DNA of 64,000 nt from JAPULR01 sp963665075 (lineage in GTDB: Bacteria; Chloroflexota; Dehalococcoidia; Lucifugimonadales; GCA-2712585). Under the pieces are notes generated by a model. It saw only the letters and a list, made by a program, of their open reading frames with translations. It made no database searches and was not told the DNA's origin. The stretch is from NCBI GenBank assembly GCA_963665075.1, contig OY762063.1:1364001-1428000 (forward strand), read 5' to 3'. The position numbers and the translations under genes are program-made. Position 1 is the first letter of the stretch. Every line of letters begins with the position of its first letter. Of this stretch, positions 31,720 to 40,445 are shown one piece after another.

Positions 31720-34134
31720 CTAAGGCGTCCAGACGGTGAAATTCCGGAAGTCCACGTTCTGGTTGCTGTCGGAGTAGAACCCCGCCATCGCCGCGACGCC
31801 CCCGAACTCCGTGTTGCGGCTCAAATCCAGCGCCGTCTCCATCTGCCCGTTCACGAACAGCCACCCCCTCGTTCCCATCGCTATCAGCATCAGATGATTC
31901 CGCTCCAGCGAACCTTCCCGCCAGTTCGTCAGCCGTCCCATCCCCAACTCCGCGTACTGATTGTCCCCGACGCTGCGGTTCAGATGCTCCCACTGCCCGC
32001 TGCTGTGAACCGGCACAATGTCCAGGTGGCCCGGCGAGGGCCTGCGAATCAGGAACCCGTAGTCCCAGCTGCCCTCGGAGGGCGACGCGCCGACGGAGGG
32101 GTTGGTGAATTCCGCCTCGGCCACCAGGTCTCTGGCGTGCAGGCCGCTCCTGTGCGTGCCGACGAACTTTTCGCCGTAGCCAATAGTCGCGGAAGTCGGC
32201 CCGTAGCGCCGGTGTAGGTCGTAACCTCGGAAGTTGTCGTAGCGCGTGGACGCCCCGGCCCTTTCGCCGCCGGGGTAGGAGCCGGTGGCAATCGCCACGT
32301 CCCCGTTGATGGCCACGTTGCTCAGGTCGAAGGAGCCGACGAAGGTCTGGTTGACGAAGAGCCATCCCCGCTGTTCCAGCGCCACCACCATCACGTGGTT
32401 CTGCTGCCCGTTCCCCAGGTTCAGGTTGGGAACGAAGCCCCCGGCGACCTGATTGTACATATTATTGCTGCCCGACATGATCGCCCACCTGCTGCCGCCG
32501 TCGATTATCACCTGAAGGAATCTGGGGTCCACCTCCGCCCGGTCGTATCTGAGGAAGAAGCCGTAGTCCCACGGATGCTCGGAGGCGTCGTAGGGGTTGG
32601 TGAAAGTGGCTTCCACCATCAGGTCGTCGAGGGACACGTCGGCGAATTCCGCCTTGATGAAATCGTCGCTGGGGTCGTGCCCCAACATCCCGCTGAGGGC
32701 GCCGAACTGGTAGCCGCCGACGGGGGTCGGGCGCGGAGTGGGCGCAGGCGTCGGCGGCTGTGTCGGAGTAGGAGAAGGAATCTCGGTTGGCGGTGGCGGA
32801 GGAGAAGTCTTGAGGATGTCCATCTGCTCCTGAATAGTCGGCGCGGCGATGGCGAAGCCCACATTATCCACCGGCCGGCCGCTCTGCGTCTCCTCCCGCC
32901 GGAAGGTGTTGATGCCCAGAAGCTCTCCCATCACGGAGAGCATCGGGCCGCCGCTGTTGCCGGGGTTGATGGCCGCGTCCGTCTGGATTACCAGACTCTG
33001 ATACCTTTCATTGAAGCGGATGGCCGAGACGATGCCCCTGGTGACCGTCGCGCCGCCCGGAAGCTCCAACGGGTAGCCCATAACCAGAATCTCGTCCCCC
33101 GGCCTGAGTTCGGAAACCTTGCCGAAGGAGAGGGCGCGGAAGTCGTCGCAGCAGATGCGTAGGACGGCCAGGTCTCGCATGGGATCGGCCCCCAGAATGC
33201 TCGCCCCGTAGGTTGACGAGTCATTGACTTCAATCTGTATGTCCGTGGCGCCCTCGATGACGTGATAGTTGGTGAGAATCAGGGCGGCGTCGCCGTCTAC
33301 CTCGAAAATCACGCCCGAACCCGCCTCCATGTCCGTGTGGATTCTAACGACGGACGGCCTCACCATCTCGACCATCTCGCTGATGGTGCGGCTTGCTCCC
33401 ACAGGCGGCGCCGACGTGGGCCCAGGTTCAGGGACGGGCGTGAGGGTGGTGGCGACGGTGGCGTTGGGGTCGGATGCCGTAGTCGGGATTGGCGTGGCAG
33501 TGGTGGTGGGGGTTGGCGCGGCGACGATGATCGGCGGGACGATAGTCGGCGCGGTGATGCCGGGGTAGTCCAGGCTCAGATGGCGGTTGTCCCAGGGGTT
33601 TGAGCCGGGCGTGGCGTAGACGAGGACCAGTTCGTCCTCGTCTACGGGAACCTGGAAGCAGATCATGCCTTCAACCTGCCCGCCTTTGGGAATTTCGCCT
33701 TCCAGCGGTTCGGGTATGGAGCCGCAGGAGCCGAGCATCGGCGTGGAGGGGCTGCTGGCCGTTCCGTGGAGACTGAAGTCGTCATCGCTCACGCGGATGC
33801 TTTCGGCGTTGGTCAGGTTGAAGATGCGAAGGTTTATCAGGTAGTAGCGATAGGCGGACGGCGGCGGGGGGTTGTCCGGGAAGCTCTCGAGGAGAAAGGG
33901 CTGGGCGTTTTCCAGGATCCCAATGACCTGCACCTGGAGGCCGTTGGAGCCGACGAGGATGTCCCCGGCGCTGTAGGGATCGTCCAGGGTTGTGCCCAGG
34001 GCAAGAGGGTCGGCGTGGGGAGGCGGGGATGGCGAAGGGATGGGGTCCGTTCCGCCGCCGCAGGAAAACGTAATAAAGCCCCCGATGAGGAGGCAGCACA
34101 GAAGCAACAGGTTAAATGGACGCACGACAGTCAT
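31720..34134 (-). CDS. Secreted S1C-type lipoprotein protease with tandem C-terminal domains
   Basis: An 804-aa exported protein. The start at 34134 gives a signal MTVVRPFNLLLLCCLLIGGF with lipobox-like FSCGGG. A DUF4352-like Ig-type domain (residues about 45-170) is followed by a Pro/Thr-rich linker, then a trypsin-like domain: NYHVIEG (His), DLAVLRI (Asp), NPGNSGGPM (Ser). Two tandem C-terminal repeats of about 160 residues share WDYGFxxR, NHxMxxAxxxRGWLFVN and a DNFRGY/VDFRNFTVW end, and look like lectin-type beta sandwiches. The last ten residues, VDFRNFTVWTP, recur as 3' remnants behind two upstream genes. Confidence 0.82.
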   Translation of the reverse strand: MTVVRPFNLLLLCCLLIGGFITFSCGGGTDPIPSPSPPPHADPLALGTTLDDPYSAGDILVGSNGLQVQVIGILENAQPFLLESFPDNPPPPSAYRYYLINLRIFNLTNAESIRVSDDDFSLHGTASSPSTPMLGSCGSIPEPLEGEIPKGGQVEGMICFQVPVDEDELVLVYATPGSNPWDNRHLSLDYPGITAPTIVPPIIVAAPTPTTTATPIPTTASDPNATVATTLTPVPEPGPTSAPPVGASRTISEMVEMVRPSVVRIHTDMEAGSGVIFEVDGDAALILTNYHVIEGATDIQIEVNDSSTYGASILGADPMRDLAVLRICCDDFRALSFGKVSELRPGDEILVMGYPLELPGGATVTRGIVSAIRFNERYQSLVIQTDAAINPGNSGGPMLSVMGELLGINTFRREETQSGRPVDNVGFAIAAPTIQEQMDILKTSPPPPPTEIPSPTPTQPPTPAPTPRPTPVGGYQFGALSGMLGHDPSDDFIKAEFADVSLDDLMVEATFTNPYDASEHPWDYGFFLRYDRAEVDPRFLQVIIDGGSRWAIMSGSNNMYNQVAGGFVPNLNLGNGQQNHVMVVALEQRGWLFVNQTFVGSFDLSNVAINGDVAIATGSYPGGERAGASTRYDNFRGYDLHRRYGPTSATIGYGEKFVGTHRSGLHARDLVAEAEFTNPSVGASPSEGSWDYGFLIRRPSPGHLDIVPVHSSGQWEHLNRSVGDNQYAELGMGRLTNWREGSLERNHLMLIAMGTRGWLFVNGQMETALDLSRNTEFGGVAAMAGFYSDSNQNVDFRNFTVWTP

Positions 34135-34182
34135 CTGAAAGCTTCCCCATATTCTACCAGAAACCCCCACCCAATAAACCAT

Positions 34183-34383
34183 TAAAGCGCACCCATCCCC
34201 TCTTAATCCCTTCCCTCTCGACCCATCCCGTCATTCCCGCGCAGGCGGGAATCCATCTTCTCCTCACCCCGACCAACCCCCTCCACTCACCCTGAGCCAA
34301 ATCACCTTCCGCTCACCCTGAGCCTGTCGAAGGGTCGAGCGGGCTGGGCGGGTTGGCGATGAGATTGTAGGGGGAAGGGCAGG
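34183..34383. repeat. Repeat cluster upstream of small membrane gene
   Basis: Contains a family-1 copy near 34228-34254, and one partial and one full family-2 element near 34285-34340. Confidence 0.65.
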
Positions 34384-34755
34384 TTAGTTGACTTTCCCGT
34401 TAGGCGGCGGCTCCGCGAAGGGTTCGCCGCGGGACTCGGCGTCGAGACGGCGGGCGTTCCAATCTCGCCATTGCTTGTTGACCTCTTCGCGGGCGGCTTC
34501 CAACTCCTTCTTGTGGCGCTTGTCCATCCATTGTTTGATGCCGTGGGCCAGTACCATGCCTGTCCTCCATGTTTCGACCAGAGCGAAGGCGGTGATTCCG
34601 GACGTCATTCCCGCCGCGCCGAGACGTGCGAAGATGTTGGATATAGTCGTTATTATATCCTCTTGGGCGCGGATTTCTCCAGCAATTACGAAGCCGCCGC
34701 CGATGATGTACAGGATTAGGAAGATGCCGAAGTACCAGGGGCGAAGGGGGGGCAA
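34384..34755 (-). CDS. Small membrane protein with charged C-terminal helix
   Basis: A 123-aa protein with two or three hydrophobic spans (WYFGIFLILYIIGGGFVIAG and the LGAAGMTSGITAFALVETW region), followed by a highly charged helix (KQWMDKRHKKELEAAREEVNKQWRDW). It is not recognised from a known family. It lies on the minus strand between the protease and a lower-GC stretch, with no linked genes; function is unknown. The coding potential looks real because third positions are C-rich on the minus strand. Confidence 0.6.
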   Translation of the reverse strand: MPPLRPWYFGIFLILYIIGGGFVIAGEIRAQEDIITTISNIFARLGAAGMTSGITAFALVETWRTGMVLAHGIKQWMDKRHKKELEAAREEVNKQWRDWNARRLDAESRGEPFAEPPPNGKVN

Positions 34756-35288
34756 CGATGCTCCAGATGGTTTCCCTCGGCTCCGGCGGCGGGCTTGCGT
34801 CGGCGATGGCGGCCTCCTAGTGGGAGTGGTTTTGGGGGTAAAGTATACAGGATTGCAAGGGGCGGGACGGGGGGAGGGTGGTTAGCGAGGCCCTCCTGGT
34901 CTCGCAGCATCTTGACTTCATATCCACGATTGGCAAGATGTGGCATTATCAACTCCAAAGCGCTGGCATATCCAAACTTTCAGACCCAATGGTTCCTGAA
35001 AGAGGGGAAAGTCATCTGGCATGGAGACGGAAAATTGGGGAAATTCGCTGAACTTGTTGGTCCACCCGCGTAGCAAAGCGCCAGAAATAACTCTCTGACT
35101 TCAGCCGCCCAACGTGATACACTCTTGCTAAAGTCGGTAAGCGGGTGAGGTGGGGGTTCTTCAGGTGTAGAGATGTGTCGCCATGAAGTGATTGGTGAAG
35201 CCACGGACATTGTAGTTTCAGTGGTTGAGTGATAATCTGAAGATAGAATCTGCAACATTCGGTTAGTTGCTGCACTTTGAGGTTTTCA
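34756..35288. other. Low-GC gap before the ATPase gene, possible decayed coding remnant
   Basis: About 530 bases with no convincing complete gene. A short plus-strand stretch near 34960-35073 (QWFLKEGKVIWHGDGKLGKF) and a minus-strand stretch near 34880-34960 (LANRGYEVKMLRDQEGL) each read like a protein fragment but lack starts. GC falls here compared with the left side. No family-1 palindrome is present. Confidence 0.45.
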
Positions 35289-36848
35289 TTGATACGAATT
35301 TCGGTAAGTGACTTCGGACCCATTATTGAAGGGAAGGTAGCCCTTAAACCCCTGACCATATTTGTGGGTCCCAGCAACGCAGGAAAGTCCTATATGGCGA
35401 TGCTCATATATTCGCTGATGCAGTCGTTTGATCCGTTTCCTTCAACTTTCTTTGAGGGAATGATGGATTATGAGTTTCGCAGTCAAAGAAGATTCTTTCG
35501 AAATAGGATAATCCTACATCCTGACATAGAAATCGACGATCATACTTCAAAAACAATCACTGCTTGGATACGCGATATACGATCCAGAGGTTCAATCGAC
35601 CATATAGTCCCGGAAAGTATTGAATTTACTTTCGAGGATCTTTCGCAAGAGATATGCGCCCTAGTTGAGCGAAGTGTGAAGGAATCCTTGCAGGCGACTG
35701 AGCAATCATTTGGGAGTGAATTGCAGAGGTGCCATGGCAAAGTAGATGATTTAACGAGCCACAGGGGCCCAGATGCTCATCTTCAGATTCGTCTTGAACA
35801 ACTTCAACCTCTATTGCGGTTGAAGTTCGAAGGTCGCGACGGTGAATTTCACGCTATGCCGGACCGAGAATGGGATTTGTCCGGGACAAAGTTCCGTGTC
35901 CCCATTGGATTATTAGACGGGATGCAGAAGGAAATTGACAGGCATCCTACGCTACCAGAGGAAATTCAGAAATTTCATCAAAATAATCTAATCCAAATAC
36001 TAACGCAGTCGTCTCTTGGCGCACTCATGGGCAAGTTTCCAAGCAACAGCTATTACCTTCCGGCGGCACGGTCCGGGATAGCCCAAGGGCATAAGGCGAT
36101 AGCTAGCATCTTGATAAGGCAATCTTCCATGGCCGGAATACAGCCATTTGAGATTCCCACTCTGTCAGGGATCATAACTGATTTTATGAGTCACATATTG
36201 TTAATGGAACAAACGAGATATCCCCATCTTATGTCCAACAGCAAGAAGATGGCCGAGGTTGTAGAGTTTTTGGAGAATGAGGTAGTCAAGGGAAGAATTG
36301 ACATAGAAGCAAGCGGGCAGGTGACCTATCCAGAGATTGTATATGCACCCTCACTGGGCCAACCAAGCATGGGCAGTTTGCCGTTCCATAGAACGTCCTC
36401 AATGGTGTCAGAACTAGCCCCAGTTATCTTGTTCCTGAAATACTTGGTGGATCCCGGAGATCTGGTTATTCTGGAGGAACCGGAGTCTCATCTGCATCCT
36501 GCCAGCCAACGACAGATGGCCAGAGGAATAGCCCGGTTGGTAAATGCGGGGGTGAAGGTAATAATAACCACCCACAGCGACTACTTTATTGGTCAGGTCA
36601 ACAATTTACTGAACGTAAGTCGCGCAAGTAGGCAGAAACGTGCGAAGGAAGGGTTTGTAGCTGCGGACTGCCTAAACTTGGATGACGTGGCTGCGTACCA
36701 CTTCAGGCTGAAGGATGATTTGGGAGGAAGCGTGGTCGAGGAGTTGCCAATCATTCCCGGCTATGGCATCGATGAACAGGAGTTTGCGGACGTAACTGAA
36801 GCATTGTACGAAGAGACAATTGCCCTTCAGAGAATTCGAGCCAAGTAG
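35289..36848 (+). CDS. OLD-like AAA ATPase of a two-gene unit
   Basis: A 519-aa ATPase of the OLD/RecF-type (AAA_15/AAA_21). The N terminus has IRISVSDFGPI and Walker A GPSNAGKS (residues 27-34); a long helical middle is followed by Walker B LVILEEPESHLHP and the THSDYF switch typical of this group. No TOPRIM nuclease domain is seen after it. The start is TTG 35289, placed six bases after GAGG, beginning as in homologues; TTG 35277 is also in frame. The stop abuts the ATG of the next gene. GC is far lower than in neighbouring metabolic genes, a sign of transfer. Antiphage role is inferred from the family type. Confidence 0.8.
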   Translation: MIRISVSDFGPIIEGKVALKPLTIFVGPSNAGKSYMAMLIYSLMQSFDPFPSTFFEGMMDYEFRSQRRFFRNRIILHPDIEIDDHTSKTITAWIRDIRSRGSIDHIVPESIEFTFEDLSQEICALVERSVKESLQATEQSFGSELQRCHGKVDDLTSHRGPDAHLQIRLEQLQPLLRLKFEGRDGEFHAMPDREWDLSGTKFRVPIGLLDGMQKEIDRHPTLPEEIQKFHQNNLIQILTQSSLGALMGKFPSNSYYLPAARSGIAQGHKAIASILIRQSSMAGIQPFEIPTLSGIITDFMSHILLMEQTRYPHLMSNSKKMAEVVEFLENEVVKGRIDIEASGQVTYPEIVYAPSLGQPSMGSLPFHRTSSMVSELAPVILFLKYLVDPGDLVILEEPESHLHPASQRQMARGIARLVNAGVKVIITTHSDYFIGQVNNLLNVSRASRQKRAKEGFVAADCLNLDDVAAYHFRLKDDLGGSVVEELPIIPGYGIDEQEFADVTEALYEETIALQRIRAK

Positions 36849-37319
36849 ATGATGCAAGGCCCTATTGATCGGATTATTCACGATTTTTCGAGTTCAACCA
36901 CAAAGTCCTGTAACGAGAATAAATGCGCCCTTCATTTGGACGGTGTAAATCATGAGTCTTTGGCAATCATTCATGGAACCAAATACCAGAAGAACCACAA
37001 ATATCACAAGAAGCTATGCGATCGGATACTGTTCTGTAACAAGCATGGTTTCTTCATAGCAGCCGTCGAATTGAAGGGTGGCAAGAATATCCATATGAAG
37101 GAAGCCATAGATCAGATTCAGAATGGACTGGAGGTAGCGGCAAACATGCTTAGGAATCATCCAGTCGGAGAATGGTTTCCACTTTTGCTTTATAGCGGCA
37201 GTATGCATCCGATGGGAACTAAGCTCTTGTTGAACAATAGAGTGACGTTCCGAGGTGAACGGAAGACCATAATCAAGAGAGATTGTGGCACTAGATTAAG
37301 TACTGTATTGTCAAACTAA
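36849..37319 (+). CDS. Small predicted PD-(D/E)XK nuclease partner of the ATPase
   Basis: A 156-aa protein starting immediately after the ATPase stop, so the two are surely co-translated. Within it, CDRILFCNKHGFFIAAVELKGG matches the nuclease-fold pattern: Asp58, then Glu74-x-Lys76 (VELKGG), followed by a helix with Gln residues (EAIDQIQNGLEVA). The N-terminal part has several His and Cys residues. I do not recognise a named family. A nuclease fed by an OLD-like ATPase is the arrangement of several defence systems such as Gabija or Septu, but the components differ. Low GC like its partner. Confidence 0.6.
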   Translation: MMQGPIDRIIHDFSSSTTKSCNENKCALHLDGVNHESLAIIHGTKYQKNHKYHKKLCDRILFCNKHGFFIAAVELKGGKNIHMKEAIDQIQNGLEVAANMLRNHPVGEWFPLLLYSGSMHPMGTKLLLNNRVTFRGERKTIIKRDCGTRLSTVLSN

Positions 37320-37547
37320 ACGACTAGACATACCTGATTGACCGCCATCACCGAAGCGGAGGTTGAGAAGGCATCCTGAGCCGTCCACACCATCCATAAG
37401 GTAAGGCGTTCCCGCGAAAGTGGGAACCCATCCCCACCCTTCAAGCCCCCTTTCCCTTTGTGCCACCACCCCCCTTGACGCCAAGGTACACTCGTTCTAT
37501 ACTAGAGAACATCTTAGCTAACAGGTGGCGGACGATGGAGGCAATCC
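37320..37547. other. Gap with a degenerate repeat and the first phage-block promoter
   Basis: A degenerate family-1-like copy (TTCCCGCGAAAGTGGGAACCCA) lies near 37407-37429. A promoter with TTGACG (37475-37480), 17 bases and TATACT (37498-37503) follows, leading into the terminase block. Confidence 0.6.
37475..37503 (+). promoter_or_regulatory. Promoter of the terminase block
   Basis: TTGACG, a 17-base spacer and TATACT. The -10 is inside GTTCTATACTAGAGAAC, a 5-bp inverted repeat (GTTCT/AGAAC) that could be an operator. GTTCTAT also occurs at the -10 of the other two phage blocks. Confidence 0.6.
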
Positions 37548-37865
37548 TTGAACTTCGGATGGGAAACGGCCCTGGTCTTGCAGAGCTGCGTGACCGCCCT
37601 CTCCAGCGGCTTCAACGCCCTGCAATTCCTCGCGTATTCGACCCACCGTCGAAGGCGTCGCCGCTGGGCCCTCTACGCCCTCCTCGCCATCAGCCTCGCC
37701 TTCCTCGTGCAGAGCCTCTACCTCGGCCTGCTGCCCTGGCTCACGAGCCTGCAAGCCGAAGCCCTGGCCGCGCCCAGCCTCCGCTTCGTTGTCGGCGCCC
37801 TGCCCATGATCGCGTCCGTCCTTGTGCTGAGTCTTATCCTGCGCCGTTGGAGAAGAACGAGGTAG
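37548..37865 (+). CDS. Small membrane protein at the start of the terminase block
   Basis: A 105-aa protein starting with TTG, six bases after GGAGG. It has an N-terminal hydrophobic stretch, an Arg-rich loop (THRRRRRRWAL), and two more hydrophobic segments (LLAISLAFLVQSLYLGLLPWL and VVGALPMIASVLVLSLIL) ending in RRWRRTR. Holin-like topology is possible but cannot be shown. It precedes small phage-type genes by a few bases, so it probably belongs to that block. Confidence 0.6.
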   Translation: MNFGWETALVLQSCVTALSSGFNALQFLAYSTHRRRRRRWALYALLAISLAFLVQSLYLGLLPWLTSLQAEALAAPSLRFVVGALPMIASVLVLSLILRRWRRTR

Positions 37866-37869
37866 CGCC

Positions 37870-38016
37870 ATGACCCTGGAACGAATCGTCGCCGAAGAAG
37901 AATGGGAGTTGATGTCCCTGTGCCTGCTCCTCGGCATGCTCAGGTCCTCCCTGGCCATGCCGGAGGACGCCCTGACCGAGCTTCTGGAAGTCCTGGAGGG
38001 CGATCTCGATGACTAG
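37870..38016 (+). CDS. Small acidic protein in the terminase block (48 aa)
   Basis: A short open frame from ATG 37870: ERIVAEEEWELMSLCLLLGM and later LTELLEVLEGDLDD. It begins four bases after the preceding stop and its end overlaps the next ATG by eight bases, the packing typical of phage operons. No family recognised. Confidence 0.55.
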   Translation: MTLERIVAEEEWELMSLCLLLGMLRSSLAMPEDALTELLEVLEGDLDD

Positions 38017-38329
38017 CAAAACCGCCGAGATAAACGTCGAAGACTTCTACGCCGACGTGTTTTCCGAGGCCGAGCGCGCCCGCCTGGAGGCCGCGCGGGG
38101 CATGGAAGGCGTCGACGAGGAGATAGCCCTTCTCCGCCTGATGCTGCGAGACCAGGCGATGCGAAGTCCCGACAAGGCGCATCTTATCTTCAAGGGAATG
38201 GACTCGCTGACGAAGGCCGTCACCGCCAAATATAAGCTCTCCCCCAAATCCACCGACGACCTGAACGACAGCATCGTAGGCGTCATCAACGGCATCGGGC
38301 GCGAACTCTGGCCGGAGCACGCCCCGTGA
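38009..38329 (+). CDS. Phage-type small protein, possible terminase small-subunit-like
   Basis: A 106-aa mainly helical protein with EVDEEIALLRLMLRDQ-like patterning (DEEIALLRLMLRDQAM) and a C-terminal helix. Its position two genes before the large terminase and its size suit a small packaging or DNA-recognition protein, but no HTH is visible and the assignment is from context only. Start ATG overlaps the preceding gene; stop overlaps the next GTG. Confidence 0.55.
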   Translation: MTSKTAEINVEDFYADVFSEAERARLEAARGMEGVDEEIALLRLMLRDQAMRSPDKAHLIFKGMDSLTKAVTAKYKLSPKSTDDLNDSIVGVINGIGRELWPEHAP

Positions 38330-38547
38330 GTCGAAACAGCATCGCCAAAGCCTTACGCAGACTTTCGTCAAGGATGGGTCGCCGTCCTGCCCCGGAACAC
38401 CGGCCCCTGACGCCGGAAGCCCTGCTGGACCTTCGCATAAAGCATCTGGAGAAGCAGATCGACGAGGTCAAAGGGCGCGTCAACGCCCTCATGCTGATTA
38501 TCCTCGCCGCCGTCATCACCGACCTGGTTATGCGCGCGGTGACTTAG
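38326..38547 (+). CDS. Coiled-coil protein with C-terminal membrane span (73 aa)
   Basis: Starts at GTG overlapping the preceding stop. Basic N terminus (SRNSIAKALRRLSSRMGRR), a short coiled coil (LRIKHLEKQIDEVKGRVN) and one hydrophobic span (ALMLIILAAVITDLVM). It ends nine bases before the terminase ATG. Topology resembles haemolysin XhlA-like phage proteins, but this is not a firm family match. Confidence 0.55.
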   Translation: MSRNSIAKALRRLSSRMGRRPAPEHRPLTPEALLDLRIKHLEKQIDEVKGRVNALMLIILAAVITDLVMRAVT

Positions 38548-38556
38548 GAGGACGTT

Positions 38557-39951
38557 ATGAGTATCAGACATCCCCTGCGTAAATACCAACTGGAGATAGG
38601 CCGCGCCGTCTCCCAAAGCGTGTTCGGCAGAAAGGGTTTGACCTTCACTGTCGAAATCGCCCGTCAAGGTGGGAAGAACGAGCTTTCCGCCCAGTTGGCT
38701 ACCTATTTCCTCACTATGAGCATGGTCCGCGGCGGCAACATGATCAAGGCCGCCCCCACCTTCCTTCCCCAGTGCCTCATCAGCATGAACCGCCTCAAGG
38801 AGCAACTCAACGAAGCCAACTTCGGCGGCCGCTGGCACACGGAAGCGGGTAACACAATCGTCCTCGGCAACGCCCGCCAGATCTTCCTCAGCGCCGAACC
38901 CCACGCCAACGTCGTCGGCAACACCGCCCACATCCTGCTGGAGATGGACGAAGCCCAGGACATCGCATCGGAAAAATACCACAAGGAATTCCGGCCTATG
39001 GGCGCCTCCACCAACGTCACCACCGTCCTCTACGGCACCCCCTGGGACGGACATTCCCTCCTCGAAGAAGTCGTCGAATCCAACCGGGAACTGGAACGAA
39101 AGGACGGCGTGAAGCGTCACTTTTCCGTTCCCTGGGACGAGGTGGCGAAGCACAGCCCGCCCTATCGCAGCTACGTGGAATCGGAGCGCGAGCGCATGGG
39201 CGAAAACCACCCCCTGTTCCGCACCCAATACCTGCTGCTGCCCGTCTCAGGACGCGGCGGACTCTTCGCCGCCGGCGACACGGCGCAGCTTCAGGGTGCC
39301 CACCCCCGCCTGCGAGGGCCGATCCGCGACGCCATCTACGTCGCCGGCCTGGACGTCGGCGGCGGTATGGACGACTTGTCGATTTCGGATAGAAGACCCG
39401 ACTCCACCGTCCTCACCATCGGCGAACTCGACTTCTCAACCGCCGACACCCTCAATCGAGACCCGGCCGTCCGCGTGGTGGAGCATTACGAATGGCAGGG
39501 GATTCCCCACCATGCCCTCTATCCCCGGCTGGTGGACATCCTGAAGAACGTGTGGCGCTGCCGCCGCGTCGCCGTCGACGCCACCGGCATGGGCGAAGGC
39601 GTCGCCAGCGTGTTGACGAAAGCCCTCGGCTCCAGCGCGGTGACGTCCCTGCGATTCAGCGCCCAGAGCAAGTCCCGGCTGGGCTACGACCTGCTGTCGG
39701 CGGTCAACTCCGGCCGCCTGAAGATGTACGCCCGCGACGGCTCCGACGAGTGGGCCGAATTCTGGCGGCAGACGACGTCGGCGCGGGTCCAGTACCGGAT
39801 GGACAAGACGATGAACTTCTACGTAGAAGAATCCCAGGGCCACGACGACTACCTCAACAGCCTGGCCCTACTGGTCGAGGCTGGCAAGTACCTGCCGCGC
39901 GTGGCCATAGGCCGCCCCCGCCCCCGCGACCGCCAGCTGGCCCTCGTCTAA
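38557..39951 (+). CDS. terL: Phage terminase large subunit
   Basis: The ATPase-nuclease motor that packages DNA into procapsids. The 464-aa protein has a terminase-style Walker A ARQGGKNE, Walker B HILLEMDEAQD, and coupling-like motif YGTPWDG. The C-terminal RNase H-fold nuclease is marked by VAGLDVGGG, VAVDATGMGEG and GHDDYLNSLALL, which give the acidic metal ligands. All motifs look intact. It is the last gene of the first phage block; codon use is like the host, so it is not a recent arrival. Confidence 0.9.
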   Translation: MSIRHPLRKYQLEIGRAVSQSVFGRKGLTFTVEIARQGGKNELSAQLATYFLTMSMVRGGNMIKAAPTFLPQCLISMNRLKEQLNEANFGGRWHTEAGNTIVLGNARQIFLSAEPHANVVGNTAHILLEMDEAQDIASEKYHKEFRPMGASTNVTTVLYGTPWDGHSLLEEVVESNRELERKDGVKRHFSVPWDEVAKHSPPYRSYVESERERMGENHPLFRTQYLLLPVSGRGGLFAAGDTAQLQGAHPRLRGPIRDAIYVAGLDVGGGMDDLSISDRRPDSTVLTIGELDFSTADTLNRDPAVRVVEHYEWQGIPHHALYPRLVDILKNVWRCRRVAVDATGMGEGVASVLTKALGSSAVTSLRFSAQSKSRLGYDLLSAVNSGRLKMYARDGSDEWAEFWRQTTSARVQYRMDKTMNFYVEESQGHDDYLNSLALLVEAGKYLPRVAIGRPRPRDRQLALV

Positions 39952-39958
39952 CCCAACC

Positions 39959-40249
39959 CTAATCCCCCAACCCTTCCATGACCTTCTCATGGGATACCAG
40001 GTTGCCTTCCCGCATATCCTCGATGCCCTGGCGAATGCCATCCATCATCTCCGCGTCTTCCATAATCTCCATAGTCTCCATGATGGACTCATACAAGTCC
40101 CACGGGATGACCACCAACACGGGCTTTCCGCGCCTTGTTATAACAACGGCGCGGTTTTCTTTCGCGAGCATTTCCGGCAGCCGGCCTAGCATTGCGCGCG
40201 CCTGAGTCATGGAAATCAGTTCTACGTTGTATTCGTCTTCTATATTCAA
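39959..40249 (-). CDS. Phd/YefM-type antitoxin, no toxin beside it
   Basis: A 96-aa protein with the Phd/YefM antitoxin N-terminal fold: VELISMTQARAMLGRLPEML, VVITRRGKPVLVVIPWDLYESI, then an acidic helix typical of the toxin-binding tail. Such antitoxins repress their own operon. No toxin of the Doc or YoeB/RelE type is seen on either side, so it is an orphan. It lies eight bases from the terminase stop on the opposite strand. Confidence 0.82.
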   Translation of the reverse strand: MNIEDEYNVELISMTQARAMLGRLPEMLAKENRAVVITRRGKPVLVVIPWDLYESIMETMEIMEDAEMMDGIRQGIEDMREGNLVSHEKVMEGLGD

Positions 40250-40445
40250 GAAAAGTTCTCCTAATTCCTGGAAGGATGTAGACGCCTTAGACTAATCAAT
40301 CTTCTTGCCCAAAAGTATACATTGCTTCCATCGAAACTCCTTTGCATCCTTCAAGCCGCCACCGAGACGTTCAAGTCATCTATGTGGTAAAAGTCTTGCG
40401 ACGATTCAATCAACAATATACCCCAACCTGTATCAGCGAGCGAAA
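40250..40445. other. Short intergenic gap
   Basis: No gene and no family-1 palindrome. A TATACCCC box near 40419-40426 and TTGCGA near 40397 could be a weak promoter for the next gene. Confidence 0.35.

Noticed and set aside
34795..35073. Open frame of 92 codons in the low-GC gap
   Set aside because: First half is Gly/Arg-rich shadow of a minus-strand gene; only the last part looks protein-like, so it is noted as a remnant, not a gene.
37494..37510. LexA-like operator GTTCT...AGAAC
   Set aside because: Half-sites point outwards relative to known GAAC...GTTC boxes and the spacing differs; kept only as a possible inverted repeat.
40250..40445. Toxin gene partner for the Phd-type antitoxin
   Set aside because: No frame of suitable length or motif on either strand next to the antitoxin.
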